From Pipra filicauda (lineage: Eukaryota > Chordata > Aves > Passeriformes > Pipridae): a stretch of 64,000 nt of DNA. Positions 12,501 through 25,997 of this stretch are shown here, in pieces (position 1 is the stretch's first letter; every line of letters begins with the position of its first letter). Where the stretch lies: positions 310,001-374,000 of the forward strand of contig NW_024104452.1 of assembly GCF_003945595.2 (NCBI RefSeq). Direction: 5' to 3'. The translations under genes and the position numbers were made by a program. A model generated the notes under the pieces. That model was not told the DNA's origin and did no database searches. It worked only from the letters and a program-made list of their open reading frames with translations.

Positions 12501-15500
12501 ACTTGCTGACTATTCATGCACTGATAGTGTCCATTCTCTTCTTTATAGGGTATTTAAGTGAATAGTGTTCACTAATACTAATAGAAAAGCTTTGGATTAG
12601 TCCTTTTAAAACAGTGTTCAAAAAAAAATATGTTGTTGCTTTTGACACAGAATATCTGCACATAAGCTGTTTTCCACCACCCCAACTGAACAAAACTCTG
12701 TACTTGCAAAAACTTGTGCTTCAACAGAAAAATACATCTGATCAAGTGAGTTGCCAGGAGAGCAACTAAAAATACAGCATGTTTGTGCTGGGGAAATTCT
12801 GACACACTGAAAATGCTTGCACTGTGCTTCAGAACAGCACGACATCTGGAATCTGCTTTGCAAGTGAAGTTGAAGAAAGTTTTGTTTTGGTTTTGAAAAT
12901 CTTCAGATTTTCCTGTGAAAAAGTAGGAAACAGGTCTATGGCTTTAAAGACTTCTTTGCTTCCATCTGTAGGGGAAGGAGGTGGAAAACTCTGACTCAGA
13001 TTGGAGTTTCCAGTGCTGCTGGGATGTTAGGATTATGATGGAGCAGAGCTGTAGATACTGAAGTGTCCTGGGCTAGATGGTTTGGGACCTAGGATCTTTA
13101 GCTGTTGATCTAAGAATCTTGGATTCATAGCAGTCTAGCAGGAGAGATCGCAGAGACTGTCAAAATCTTAACATATTTTCTGTGTTAATGAATGCCAGTC
13201 ATTTACAAAACATCAGACTTCAATGTTCCATTTGGAGCCATGTAAAATGGGTTTAAATAATTACATTAATCTCATTTGGATGTATTTTGGGTCTAAGTTG
13301 CACAGCACTAACTGGTAAGATAACACTGGCACTGTCACACTACTGTGATCTGAGGAATTACATAACATGCCTGTATTCACTAAAGACTCTTCCCTTCTTC
13401 CTCCAGCTTCACAGCCTTGTGCTTTTGCCTCCTTGCCCTGAGGGCATTGTGGAACCAATCGCGTCTCCTGTGCACCCAATAATTCCATCTATACAAATCA
13501 AGGTGCAGGAGAGTGGAAAGCCAAGCTACTATGGTACAATTTATCTTCGCCTCTTCTTTCCTCACTGGTGTTTTTCTCATATATATGGTGAAGCCGACAG
13601 AGAATATGGGAGAAATGCATCTCTCCAAGCTTTCCTGCGGATGATTATTTTCCTTATAACACATTCTCCCTTTCACTGATATGTTAGTCGCCTCAGGTTC
13701 CTGAAAATGCCTACTTTGTTTTTTGAGAGTAGTTACAATTACATGTGGTCTAACCTAAGTATCATCCCGCAATTTGAGACACAAACCCAGTGGACTAAGC
13801 ATTAAGATTTACTGATATGACATAAAACCCTCTGTATCTTATAGCTGGAGATGTCCAGCAGCATGAATGAAAGCCTTTGTTCCTGGCTCTGATTCTGCAT
13901 AATCTGCACAAGGCAAACTCCTGAACTTGAAGAGGTACTCTTAGGTCAACAGTGATAAATAGCGGCGGTACCTGAAAAATACTTAGTGCTAATTAAAGCT
14001 GAAGTACTGTAATTAGTTTATTTGCTTATTTCTGGAAAATTTGTGGGTTAGTTGTTGATTTTGTACGTGCAGAGATGGTTTAGACAGAGATATTGGATCA
14101 AGTGTTATGCTCTCTGAAGACCTTCTACTGACCCATGCAGTTATATAGAAAAGTTGGAGTAGAGGAACTGAAATAACAATATTTTTAAAGGACTTTTTTT
14201 TCAGCTGTCTTGGAGATTTACTGGTTTCAAGAGAATTTTTAAGGAATTATTTTGGTTCTGTTTTCTCAAAAAGGGAATAGTCTTAGCAAAATATTTTCTT
14301 ACTATCTAATTTCTCTCTTACACAGTTTCTGACTTGTGAATAATTTCTATTCTGCTACTTGTAACACTTTCACTTTATTGGACTGCAGTGCAAGCACTAG
14401 AAAATACCAGTTAGGCTTTAAGTTGCACAGTTACATGACAATTTTATTGCTTCCATTGTACTGAAAAGTAATTTTTGGCCTGTTCTGATTCTCATGCAAA
14501 ACAAGCTTTGTTCTGTTGTTTTTATGTTCAGGATATGGTTTGTCTGAAATCAAAATGAGGAAAGTAATGTCCCCTTAGAAAGTAAAATACCTATGAAAAG
14601 TCTGAAATATGTATATAGACATTCAACAAGTTTTAATAACCACTGAGGAGTCCATTTAGTCTGGAGAAACAAACATGGGACCACTTTTATTAACAGGGTA
14701 AGGTAATTCTTCTAAGGCTCCTAGAAATATCTATTCTTATGTGACAAAGGTTTAAGAAATATGACCACTATCATAGTCCTTCAGACACTAGAATGTCACC
14801 TTCCAGAGGCCCTTGTGCCAAGTCCATCATACTTCTCTTTGCTGATTACTAACAAGTGATTTGGGAACCTAGGTGCTTGATTTCTTAAAAAACCTCAAAA
14901 TAATTTAGTGAGACACCTGGGAAATCTGTGCAACACATGGAAAAAACCCATGCAGGATCATGGCTTGATGAATAGAGTGTAAATGCAGACATCTCTGTTC
15001 CTTTGCTTGCCCAGGAGGAATTCAGGTTGAGATGCCTTCCCAAGAAGCGCAGTCTTAACAATAATCTACCCTTTTTATTGGTGGTGTGCCTCAGTACACA
15101 AAATAATCTCTTGGGCCACAAGGAGAGGAAAAGAAAAAGAGCAGTTTGTGCAGTGGTCTTCCTCCCAGGGCCACCCTAATTTGAGTGCTATGTTTTGGTA
15201 AGTCTGACCCACAGAGCCTCACATGTGATGGGTGGGATATGTCCCTGTACAAAACAACCTGTTGACCACCGTGAATGTGCTCTCCTGGCTGATGGAAATC
15301 TTCAAAGACTGTCTCAATGTTGTTCTCCTGCTCAAGTACTCAACCAATAAGCTTCTGTATGACCATTGCAACTGCAAAACAAATTGGTAAGTAGCAAGTG
15401 CATCTTCTGGGGCACCTGAGTGTTGGTTTGAGTGAGGCATATTTAGGAACTACAAGCTGTGGAGTACCTGACTTTTGGATCCCAGTTAGGAATAAGCTCG

Positions 15501-16220
15501 TGCTAAGCTACTCAAGTGTAGGACAACAGAGGCACTTCTACACATGCATGGAAACTGTACTTTTGGGTCCACAGCTTAATACGCACTGAATTAAGCTGTT
15601 TCAGTGGAAGGTGGTAATTGAATAGTGAGGATTTTCAGGATTGTAACTCTAACTCGTATGTAGTTAAACTCTGCCAAGAGTTTCTCTTTCAAATCTTCTC
15701 CTGTTCTAGCCATTGATTTTTCTAATCCAACTTTGTAATCCAGTGTTGCTAGAGGCAATTGTGCTTTGAATGATGATTTTTGCACAAATTATGTTCTTAC
15801 ACACTGTTGCATTTCCAGGGAAATGGAGTATCCAAACTTTATGTGATGAAGAATCTGTAATTCTTTCCCATTTGTAAATAAATTTTTGTTGTTTTGGTAT
15901 TAGTTCTGCCCTGTTTTCATGTCTTTGTTGATGAATTTACTAATTTCTAGTCTTATGAACCTATTGCCAAGTGATAAATTATACAGTTGTTAACTTGAAT
16001 AGTATCTTCAAGGTTTGTCTGAAAAAAAAAGTTTAATTTACTCTTGTATCTTATATTTGTCTTGATTTTAGCAACTAAGGTCTTTGAGTGGAAGGTCTTC
16101 TTTTTCTGAATCTGTGGGAGGTCATGTTTGAGCTATGTTAAGTACCTCTTGGTTCTGACACAGTTTGTTGTAACACTATTACTATGTTAAATTCTCCCAA
16201 GTTTTACTTGCTGTTAGATT

Positions 16221-16570
16221 TCACAGAATCACAGATTCACAAGGATCATTGAGTCCGACTCCTGGCCCTGCACAGGGCCATCTTCAAGAGCCACACCATG
16301 TGTCTGAGAGCATTGTCCAAACACTTGAACTCTGTCAGGCTTGGTGCTGTGACTACTTCCCTGGGGAGCCTGTTCCAGCACCCAACCACCATCCAGCCTA
16401 AACATCCCCTGACACAACTTCAGGCCATTCCCTCGGGTTCTGTTACTGGTGACCACAGAGAAGAGATCAGTGCCTGCCTCTCCTCTTCCCCTCTCGAGGA
16501 AGTTGTAACTGCAGTGAGGTCTCCCCTCAGTCTCCCTTTCTCCAGGCTGAACAGACCAAGTACTCATTAC
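16221..16570 (-). mobile_element. CR1 LINE 3' fragment (5'-truncated), minus strand
   Basis: Read on the minus strand this is the end of a CR1 (chicken repeat 1) non-LTR retrotransposon: the C-terminal end of ORF2 followed by the 3' UTR. The element's 3' end is at the left, where the TCACAGAATCACAG variant of the CR1 terminal repeats occurs (from 16221). Minus-strand peptide near 16500-16560 resembles the SLEKGRLRGDLT-type block seen in the other copies. No intact frame remains and the element stops about 350 bp in, the usual severe 5' truncation of CR1. It is transpositionally dead. The family is clear; the subfamily is not assigned. Confidence 0.9.
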
Positions 16571-19500
16571 TCCTACCTTTTCTGGTGACTGATTTACTTC
16601 TGTGGGTGTTTGTTCTCCGTGGATACTGATGAAATATTTTAGGCAGACTTCTTTGAAGATACCTGCTGTTCATCACCTGCTTAGTTTAAATTATCTACAT
16701 CTTTAAATTATCTAGTTGTTGTCCCAACAACTCATTCAGTCACTCTGTCTTCTTCTGTGCTCCATGTTCCCATGTAGAGCTCTGAAATTTGCTCAACATG
16801 CTTTATTCAGTCATGTTCTAGGTTTATGTATCTCTCATTTAAAGTGTGTCCCAGATAAAACAAACCTAGGGCAAGGTAAGGTGTAATGGTGCCCTTGATG
16901 CTTTTCAAACTTAAAACATGATTTAGACTTAATTACAAATGGCATGACAGAACAAAAAATTTGTTTAACAAGCTTACACGGGTAACAGGGAATGCACAGA
17001 TACAGCAAGTGAAAAAAAGAATGTCAAAATTTAAATGAATGTTGCCAGTAAGAAGATTTGAGACATGATATTCCTCAGGTTACAGAACTTGCCAATAAAA
17101 CAAGGTGTTTAACGTGAAAGTGGTAGTAGATTTTGAAGCAAGTCATTCTTACATCTCTTTGCCTCTTTTCCCTGCTGACAAAATAATCTTTTTGCTTGCT
17201 ATTAAGTGTTGAGTTTTGGCTAAAGGCAGACACTGCATCTTCATCAAAATCAATCCAGCAGAATATATTTTTTCATGCACCCATTGTCTTTGTGCTGCCA
17301 CTGTTAGACACAAGCAGAAGAAGGGTAATACACATACCGTTCTCTTAAGTTTAAGCAGCAAAAGTATATTTAAATTTTAAACCATTTTAGGTAGTTAAAA
17401 CAAAGCTCCTGTCTTCTATTTGGGCTTGGAAAGGAAGTGCCTTCTCACATCCCCATGACTCCCATTAAAAGAGCGTTTGGTCTCCTGTCTCTCTAAAATT
17501 TTCAAACAAGCTTCAGCACTGGACTGGGGAGGCTGAAGCCCACAGAAAGCGGCACGTACAACCACAACCCCTCAGACACTCTCCAAAGTGTTTTCAGTGT
17601 GTTGTTCAATCTGATCAGTGCAAAATGAGGGATCAGAAGGCAGAGATGAGTGGGTACTACAGAAGTCCATATGTCGTGTAATTTTTCCTTTTTTATCCCG
17701 TCTCCTTATTTCCTTACCTCTCCCTTTCTCTTTCCTGCTCCCCACCTTGCTGTACTAAGAGTCCTACACATTGCCCTTCCCACAGTCTGTTTCACCTCCC
17801 TCTTTCTTCCTTCTTTTCTCATTCCTTCTCTTGCAACAGTGTTTTAATTTTTGTTTCCCTCTTCTCTATACATTGTCACAGCCCAGTCAATCTATTGGAT
17901 TCTGTCCTTTGGATCTTCCTTCAGCTTAAATTTGGTATTTTCTTTTATGGTTCCTTAGGGTCTATAAGACCCGTTTGTCTCCAGAGCATAGAACCCATTT
18001 TAGGCAAGGGTACATGTCTTTCTGTCTGACTGGAAATAAAAGATGTGGGCTTTTAGAGAAAGTCCAATCCAGCCTTTGATGAGTTAGTGTGGCTTGGCCA
18101 AAAGCCACAGAGAGATAATTGTCTTCTTTGTAGCACTAAATGACTGTCTGCTTGATCTCACTGATTATCACATAGCTGGAGGAAGGGTGCTGTCAAGATA
18201 ATATCTTAGTTTCTCCTTTCTTTTCCCTTTTCCCAGATCTGCAAGTATTTCATCTTTTCTGCCTTGCTAAGCTAGAGGTAATGATCTGGACATACTCCTT
18301 TTTTTATTTTTTTAATCTATATATTTCCACTTATTTTCCCAGAGATCATTCTTGGAGACTTTTTCTAACTTCTGTCTAACATATTATTGCTTTAATAGCT
18401 CTGGTTCTTATTCCCTCTAGACTGTTTCCCTTTTCCTTGTAACCTCTCTTGTACAGTGGAGTAATGCAAAAGGACCTATTGTAACAGATCATCAAATGGT
18501 CAGTTCTGACTGTTTTTTCAGTTTTGGTCAGAGTGTCTCAGCAACCCTCAAAATAAATAGTCGGAGTCAATCGTTCAGGCAGAAAGAAATTGACCTCGGT
18601 TATAAGTGGTTTGGGCATATGAAGACAAAAATCTCAGGACAACCCACATGCCTTTCTTCTGCCTATTTGTAAAGTTGCAGTGTGGACTAATAACACTTGT
18701 ACTTCTGTCTCTGTCATGGTCTAACTTGATCTCTTTATTGATCCTGTTCATAGCAACATCATATTTTCAGATTTTTTTTTCATTTTTGTCCATGTTCTGC
18801 TGTTCTTAGGATTATTATTAGCAGCAGTAATTCTATGGTGCACTGCTATCAAGTATCCTTCAGAGAACATTACATTTTTCTTTGGCAAGGCTGGCTCTCT
18901 GATTCCAAAGATAATAAATCCACACTTAAAGAAGTAATGTATTTTTATGATGCATAAGGAAACAAGCTTGCCTTGAATTTATGAATTTGTTCTCCTATCC
19001 ATTATGATATTTGATAGTGAATCACAGTTTCCTCTGCTTTCTACCCATAATATACAGCATATTCTTCTACCTCTGATTCTAATTTCTTTTCACTATGTTT
19101 CAGATTAATATTCTTGAGAAGCCTTGGAGAAGGAAGAACCAAAAAGCCAGTAAAGGACAGATAAATTCTATGTGTACAGGAGGTATTCTCATTATCTTCT
19201 GAGAATATCTCAGAAGAATAAAACAAATTACCTGAGAACTGTGAAATGTGACAAAACAAGTGTCTCTAGATACATTTGTCCCTACTCTTTTGCAGACAGG
19301 AGCCTGCTGAAATATTCCTACAAGGAAATATAAACTCTTTAAATTAGCATCCTGTATACCTTATAATTAGGAGTAAAAACTTACTTTCTCTAGAAAGGTG
19401 ATATTCTCCATCTTTCTGAAAAATGTATGTCATTGGCTTACTAGGCACATTCTTTATTCAGACACTATGTTTTTCATTTTAAGCAGCAAATTTGTTGAAA

Positions 19501-20199
19501 GTCAATACATTCTCTTCTCTTCTCTGTAGTACAGTTTGCCTGCCCTCTTCTCCCTTCCCTTTGGAACACATGGAAAATGGCTTGTACTTTGGTAAGTAAC
19601 CCAGTATATAAATATTTATTCACTGTTACTTATATAAGAAAATATCCTGGTTTTTTTTTTCCCTTTTAATCTTAGAATAAATCTATATTTTCTGTGTCTT
19701 CCTCTAGTTTCCTGCCAGGCTGGCTTAATACATTGATTATTCAGTGGCATGAGCTAGGAAACATATTTTAAAACTGAAATCTTTTATTTTGCTGAATGTA
19801 CCAAATGTCATTAAAAGAGCATCAAATGTGCAGAATGTGTCAATTTTCCACACACATGCACTGCAAATAATCCTTCCAGGAACTCAAAAATTGCAGAATG
19901 CAGATATAAGTATTCGGGAAAGTTATCCTTCAGTGTACACCATGGTCATTAATGTGACAGTCCAGTATAGTAATTAGGTATAGTGCATTATATTCCTGGC
20001 TTTTTCTCTGATCATATTGTAAAAGACATCAACCATTTTAATTTTATTTTGTAATCTCTGAAAGTGCATTTATTACAGTATTCAGAAGTTATTATTGCAC
20101 ACTGCAGTGTGATTCCTCTATCCTGGGAACTTTAGACATCAGTGATGAGCCAGAACTGTGCCAATGAACGTTGTGTTAAAAGCATAGCACTTTGGCAGA
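16571..20199. other. Non-coding unique DNA
   Basis: No recognisable gene or dispersed repeat. There are pyrimidine-rich passages around 17690-17850 and 18180-18250, and a T-run near 18771-18780. Frames are below 75 codons and carry no domain signature. Confidence 0.65.
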
Positions 20200-20985
20200 A
20201 AATAACCCCCCTTGATTTCCAGCTGGTCCTCAGATTTCAGAGGGGCTGGGTGCAGCAGGGCTTAATTTCTGATAATAACCAACTTGGTGCTGTAAGCCTG
20301 GTTGCATTCAGTAAGATCCCAGAAGCATCAAAAATGTGAGTTCTACTCTATATCTGGTCTCATCCATGATCACAGTTTCACCAATAGTCCAGTTTACCAG
20401 TTTGACACTAAATCTGGTTGAGTTCAAGAAGAATTTTCATGATCACCAGATCTCAGATTCACTAGCAGTGTGGTTTATTGAAGCAACAGGTTAGATTGTT
20501 AGATTGCCAATGATAAATGCACTAGATCTGCAAAATATCAGTGTATAGCACTCAGTGCAAGTGTCCCTGAGTGTACCGAGGCAAAAATCTTATCAAAGGG
20601 ATGTCCCTGTTTTGGGGAGGAGAAAGGAGCAAGCCTGCTGACTTATCTGCAAATTGCTTGAGTTCTCATCCTCTGCCATGGAGGATTTCAAATGTCAGTG
20701 TATAATTTTGGGAGAAGTAGAGGTAAGAGTGTAGTTAAATATCCTGTTACTGATCATAATGGGGAGGGGGCACTTTATATGCAAATGAGGGATATTGAGA
20801 GTTACAAAGAAAGAGATTACAAAGGATGTGGGTCTTGTCAGGAGCAGAACAAAACTGTGAGGTGTTACTATCACTCCCTCTTCCACCTGGCCAATTGCAG
20901 TGATAAGTGTCATCCAGCTTCTGCCTGAGAATTTATCTCCCCATCAGCATGCCATTGTACCCAGGGAAATCCCATCACCACATAT
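20200..20985 (-). mobile_element. Probable endogenous-retrovirus LTR, minus strand
   Basis: The segment fits a retroviral long terminal repeat read on the minus strand. It contains ATTTGCATATAAAG (complement of 20773-20786), where an octamer motif overlaps a TATA box. About 300 bp further on is a polyadenylation signal AATAAA (complement of 20474-20479) next to a G/T-poor region. The overall wording resembles songbird ERV LTRs I remember, but that is memory, not a search. No gag, pol or env sequence flanks it, so it is a solo LTR or an isolated fragment. Both ends are approximate because I found no convincing TG...CA termini with a target duplication. A CR1 element begins about 35 bp to the right. 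Confidence 0.55.
20773..20786 (-). promoter_or_regulatory. Octamer motif overlapping TATA box in LTR
   Basis: On the minus strand ATTTGCAT (perfect octamer for POU-family factors) shares bases with ATATAAAG, a TATA-like core. It sits about 300 bp upstream of the LTR's AATAAA. In a retroviral LTR this is where the U3 core promoter would be. Whether it is active is unknown. Confidence 0.45.
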
Positions 20986-21019
20986 CTCATGGCTGTAGAT
21001 CTCACTCCTGCAATGAGTT

Positions 21020-22306
21020 ATAGAATCACAGAATCAACTGGATTGGAAAACACCTCTGAGATCATGAAGTCCAACCCTTGATCAAACACCTATGGGTGCT
21101 AGACCATGGCACTATGTGCCACATCCAGTCTCATCTTAAAAACCTCCAGGGACGGTGAATCTACCATCTCCCTGGGCAGCCCATTCCAGTGCCTGATTAG
21201 TCTCTCTGTAAAAAATTTTTTCCCAATATCCAACCTAAACCTCCCCTGGCAGAGCTTAAGACCATGCCCTCTTGTCTTACTGATAGTTGCCTGGGAGAAG
21301 AGACCAACCCCCACCTGGCTCCAACCTCCTTTCAGGGAGTTGTAGAGAGTGATGAGGTCTCCCCTGAGCCTCCTCTTCTCCAGGCTGAACAACCCCAGCT
21401 CCCTCAGCCTCTCCTCACAGGACCTGTGCTCCAGTCCCTTCACCAGACTTATTGCTCTTCTCTGGACCTGCTCCAGCACCTCAATATCCTTCCTGAACTG
21501 AGGGGCCCAGAACTGGACACAGCACTCCAGGTGTGGCCTCACCAATGCTGAGCACAGGAGAAGAATCACTTCCCTGATCCTGCTGCCCACACTGCTCCTG
21601 ATACAGGCCAGAATCCATTGGCCTTCTTGGCCACGTGGGCACACTCTGGCTCATGTTCAGCTTCTTGTCCATCCAAACTCCCAGGTCCCTCTCTGCCTGG
21701 CTGCTCTCCAGCCACTCTGTCCCCAGCCTGTAGCACTGCAGGGGTTGTTGTGGCCAAAGTGCAGGACCCGGCACTTGGCCTTGTTGAATCTCATCCCGTT
21801 GGAATCAGCCCAACTCTCCAGTCTGTACAGTTCCCTCTGCAGAGCCCTCCTACCTTCCAGCAGATCAACACGCCCCCAGCTGGGTGTCATCTGCAAATTT
21901 GCTGATGATGGACTCAATCCCCTCATCCAGATCATCAATAAACAGGACTTGGCCCAACGCTGATCCCAGGGGGACACCACTGGTGTTGCCAACTGGATGC
22001 AGCCCCGTTCATCACCACTCTCTGGGCCCGGCCCTCCAGCCAGTTCCTGACCCAGCACAGAGTGCCCCTGTCCAAGCCGTGGGCTGTCAGCTTTTCCAGG
22101 AGTGTGCTGTGGGAGACGGTGCCAAAGGCTTTGTTGAAGTCCAGATAGACCACATCCACAGCCTTCCCCTCATCCACCAGGCGAGTCACCTGATCATGAA
22201 ATGAGATCCCGTGCTGGCTGGGTCAGATCCGTTGTCCATCCTGCAGGTGCTGTGTGATTGCACATAGGATGATCTGCTCTATAACCTTGCCAGTCCCTTG
22301 GCTCTT
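21020..22306 (-). pseudogene. CR1 LINE copy with broken ORF2 (reverse transcriptase) and 3' UTR
   Basis: This is the longest retrotransposon copy in the window. On the minus strand it runs from inside the ORF2 reverse transcriptase domain to the 3' UTR. Visible landmarks in order are: YLDFNKAF with TVSH in the palm region (frame 22189-21935); a KFADD catalytic-core equivalent near 21890-21905, in a different frame; [13 protein letters not shown] downstream of the palm (about 21800); and [13 protein letters not shown] plus [13 protein letters not shown] in a 181-codon C-terminal frame (21644-21099). Successive blocks lie in different frames, so several frameshifts have killed the gene. The 5' part (endonuclease and ORF1) is absent. 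The 3' end at the left has the TATAGAATCACAGAATCA terminal repeats. CR1 ORF2 normally supplies endonuclease and reverse transcriptase for target-primed insertion. Confidence 0.93.
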
Positions 22307-25286
22307 TTAAAAATCTACAGACCACTGAGAAATTTAAATTAATCTTAATAAACAAGATGTCAGATATATTCTTTCAACTCCAGAACTGGGCTCTATATAT
22401 TTCACATTCTATTCTATGCGACATCTGCAACTGGAATATTTTTTTAAAATGCTTTTTACACAACAGTCTTTTTCTCTCTTGTTGGTCTGTCATCCAGTCC
22501 TTTATTTCTTCAGTACATGGATTTTGAACAGCAAAGAACTGGTCTTTAAAGCAACAGACTGAGCACGCCTAGCACTTTCTTGAAATTGCAAAAGAATTTA
22601 ATGTCTTCTAAGGTAATGATTTAGTCTTTTACAACCGGACTCTGATCATTGCTATGCTTGCCTGGATCTACATATCAGTCTCTTTCAATAGTGTGTTTAC
22701 TGACACTGTAAAGAAATGAACAAAAAATTGTTACAGAAATGAGCACCAAAATGCTAAAGAACAAACAAAAAAATCTAAACGAGAGGAAGAATAGGGAGCT
22801 ATGCAGTCAGATGTGTCAAGTATTGTCTTGCAGTGACTTGCAAGTTAAATACACTGAGAACAAAAACTGGTTCAGGGACTGTTGGAGGGTACAAATGAGC
22901 CTTGCTCTTTGGTTTATGTGCTTCTTTTCTAAAAGAGAAATTTAAATGTTATAAAATACCCCATAAAAAGTATTTAGCAACTGTTTTATTGGTTACTAAC
23001 CTGCTGGTTTAATATATATTATAATGATGTAAACTTTTTAGTTAGTGTTTTGGAACTTTCACTGTCAGGAAACCCGTGTTTGTTCTTTGAGATTTTAGGG
23101 AGTCATCAAAGGAGACACTCAAAGAAAAAGAGGCATAACAGTATCATAAGTGTGTGATTCATTCAGAATTTTTATTGAATTTATTATGGATTGCAGGAAA
23201 ATATTATTTAGTCAATTTTAAAATAAAATAACTGATGTACCAAAAAAAATCATCAAAGGAACTCACAACACTTGCATTCATTACAATGGTGATAAGGTTT
23301 TCTTCTTCCAAGTGGGGTTCATTATATCAGAAATGAATTGAAGCCCATTACCTGTCTAAAACGAAATCCTAAATCTACCTTTGAGAGTTATACTGCCTTT
23401 CTGAGTTTCTTGTATGCTAAGACATGAACTTCAGGGATATTTTAATGATGAGTTCTACAAAAATGCTGAGTAACTATAGTAACATTCGAACTGCCACAAG
23501 TTGAGTTAATATTTCTCATTTAATCCTTATAACTTGCCTGGGGATGTTTCTATTCAGCCCTAAATCAGTCTCATACAAGTCTGAAAAAGCCTTAGAGGGA
23601 GATATGGTTACACAGAATAGACAAGTCTAGAAAATAATTAGAAGAGGAAGATGTGTATTTGCATTTTATTCTAACTAAAGGGTGAGACATAAGGTAAGAC
23701 TGGAATATTTTTTGTAATTTCATAATGAATTTGTCTTTCTATTCCATTTGGGTTCATGAAGAGGCAAAGTGCTAACATATAACAGAGGTGTATAGGAAAA
23801 AAAGACCATTAGACCTTGAACATATTTCGGAAAAAAAAAATCTGAAAAAGTATGTGATGAGTGGAAGTGTTTAGCTCTTCAATGTGTTGTCAGTCTTCTG
23901 GAGCTTTTTTCCAAGCATATTAAATTTTAGCTGATTTGTTTTAAAATCTGTTCTCTTTTTTTCTTTTTTTTTTTTTTTTTCATAGCTATCTTCAGCTGTG
24001 CTTATATATCTTCTTACAGCTGGAGTAGTGCCCCATTTTTTGTAACTTTTTTTTAAGTCACAAAGAAATGTTTTCTGACTGTTTCTTAGAGGAAAACAGA
24101 GTAGCAGAACTACTGAATCTTGGCTTCCTGGGTTTGACTGGGAGACCACAGAGGGTAAAGTCTACAATGTCGTGGAAAACTGACTCCACTGAGGAATAGC
24201 AGTTGAGTCAAAAAGACTTTCAGAAATGATCTAAGGCACTTTTCATGTATCACAAAGAGGAGCACAGGGTATAAACAAAAGCATTTCATTGTACTTTGGC
24301 AATATGTGTGCCTGGAGGTAATGATTATTTTGGAAGACCATTACCCATCTGTTGGCAGTTTCATAAACAAATATAAGTAATGACAGAATAATTTGTGGGC
24401 TTGTGAATCACTGCTGGAAGTGACACAGGAGGAAGAAAACACAGGGATAACGGAGAGTGGGTATGACATATGCAGTTATCTGGGATGAAATAAGTTGTGT
24501 GGGAGGTAAAAAAAAAAAGGCTTTCAAGATTGAATAATCCTTGAAAAAGTGTACCATCTGCTGCTAAAAGGGATGCACCAGCGTGGGCATCTCTGTGTGT
24601 CCTCTACAGTGGGTGTGTGGAAAAAGTGCAGCAGCCCAGCCCAAAGCAAGCAGAAAGGGGACACAGAGGACTGAAAAATCAGTGCATGTGAGGGACATAA
24701 CAGGCTGGGAGATGGGTAAGGGAGGGCTGAACTTCAACTAGCAGGATGACTGGAAGGATGGAGGGGTTAGTGAATGGCAACCACCTATAGTAATCTGCCT
24801 CAGCAAGCAGCTCAGACCATGAATTGAGTTCCTGTTGTAGCAGTCAAGGATTTTTCAGTGTTTGTAATTTTCCTTATAGCAATCCCGGGTCATGTGGCTG
24901 CCTCAGGGCTCAAGTTCACTGTTTTTCACTGGTGCATTGCAAAAAGGTGACTAGAGCAGGGTCCAGAACCCCTTAGACTAGGGGCATTGGCCTTGTCCCT
25001 TGCTACCCTGACTTTGTTCAGCCTCTGTTTCTTGACCATGTCCAATATTTCTGTGGCTCCTCAGCAGCCTGGGATGTTCCTGTGAAAAAAGAGAGTCTTT
25101 TGAACATTTGGATCCAAATGGGATGATTCTCACCGGAAACAGTTAAGAGAATAAAAAGCACTGGTTGGAAAAATTTATAAGGGAAAACAAGAAAAATTGC
25201 AAAAATAAACAAACTGTGTTGGTATTTGTGAGTTCTGTTTGTAAAGTATTTGCTTCTGTTTCTGGTGTTCTCTATAAGTAGGAAGC

Positions 25287-25302
25287 AATAATAATAATAA
25301 TT
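25287..25302. repeat. (AAT)n microsatellite
   Basis: Five tandem AAT units. A simple trinucleotide repeat with no coding context. Confidence 0.85.
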
Positions 25303-25723
25303 CTCATTATTTAGGCAACCAAATGTGTGCAGAATTTACTTTGATGCAGAAATGAAACATTATTATGGCTGGTAGACCAATAAAACCTGTTTTTCAGTGA
25401 CTTACTGTGAGCTTAGGGGGTTGGTAGCTTAAATAAATGTCCCTTGAAAAGCCTATCTTAGCTTTCCAGAGGTATCTTTTCAAAAGAATATTAAAAACAT
25501 CTTTCTACATTTAGAGACAGGGCTGTAAAGAGGAAAAGCAGTGGCAGAAGAAAACCTCAGTACTCAGTAGTTCCATGAGCAAAGGCAAAACAGGAACTGA
25601 ATGAGTGAAGCTGCAACCAAACAAAGGAAAAATCTAAAAGTTCAGGAAAACAAGTTGTGGCTTCGCCCTCCCTTGGTGTCTTTTACCAGGTTTGGATAGC
25701 ACCCTGTTTGAATCAGAACAGGT

Positions 25724-25764
25724 GAAGCAAGTAAGTTCAGCAAATAGAAGCAAGTAAGTTCAGC
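25724..25764. repeat. Short direct duplication, period 23 bp
   Basis: The 18-base word GAAGCAAGTAAGTTCAGC occurs at 25724-25741 and again, identical, at 25747-25764, with five unmatched bases between. It looks like a recent local tandem duplication by replication slippage. No gene overlaps it. Confidence 0.85.
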
Positions 25765-25997
25765 CTGGGAGAGAAGAGTGGAAATGCTGATGTAAGTGTT
25801 GGATTAGAACCAGCTGAAACCACCACACTGGACTTTGCAGGGCACTGGCAGATGCAGTATGGAGCTAAAGAATGTGCTCTTCTCTGACTAAGTGTAGCCA
25901 ATCAAACCCGGTAACTAGTCTGATAATCTAATGAAATTGAAATTCTTCATTTTCCCAGCACTTTAGGAGCAAAACTGATTTTAAGTAATACTTTTCT

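Larger units (their letters stand above)
1..16220. other. Non-coding, AT-rich unique DNA
   Basis: I see no gene, no CR1 or LTR copy and no CpG-rich promoter in this stretch. Open frames are short (longest 130 codons at 13287-13679), lack recognisable motifs, and several are matched by frames of similar size on the opposite strand, as at 5353-5716 and 13287-13679. The only structures that stand out are simple repeats, homopolymers and one small inverted repeat, listed separately. Old repeats too diverged to recognise by eye may be present. Confidence 0.7.

Noticed and set aside
13287..13679. 130-codon plus-strand open frame, the longest outside repeats
   Set aside because: No domain, motif or signal recognised; a 98-codon frame overlaps it on the opposite strand; composition is that of the surrounding DNA. 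At this length one such frame in 64 kb is expected by chance.
15205..15215. Isolated donor-like GGTAAGT (also near 19591)
   Set aside because: Single donor consensus words occur by chance; neither has an adjoining acceptor, exon-like frame or polypyrimidine tract like the site at 56.44 kb.
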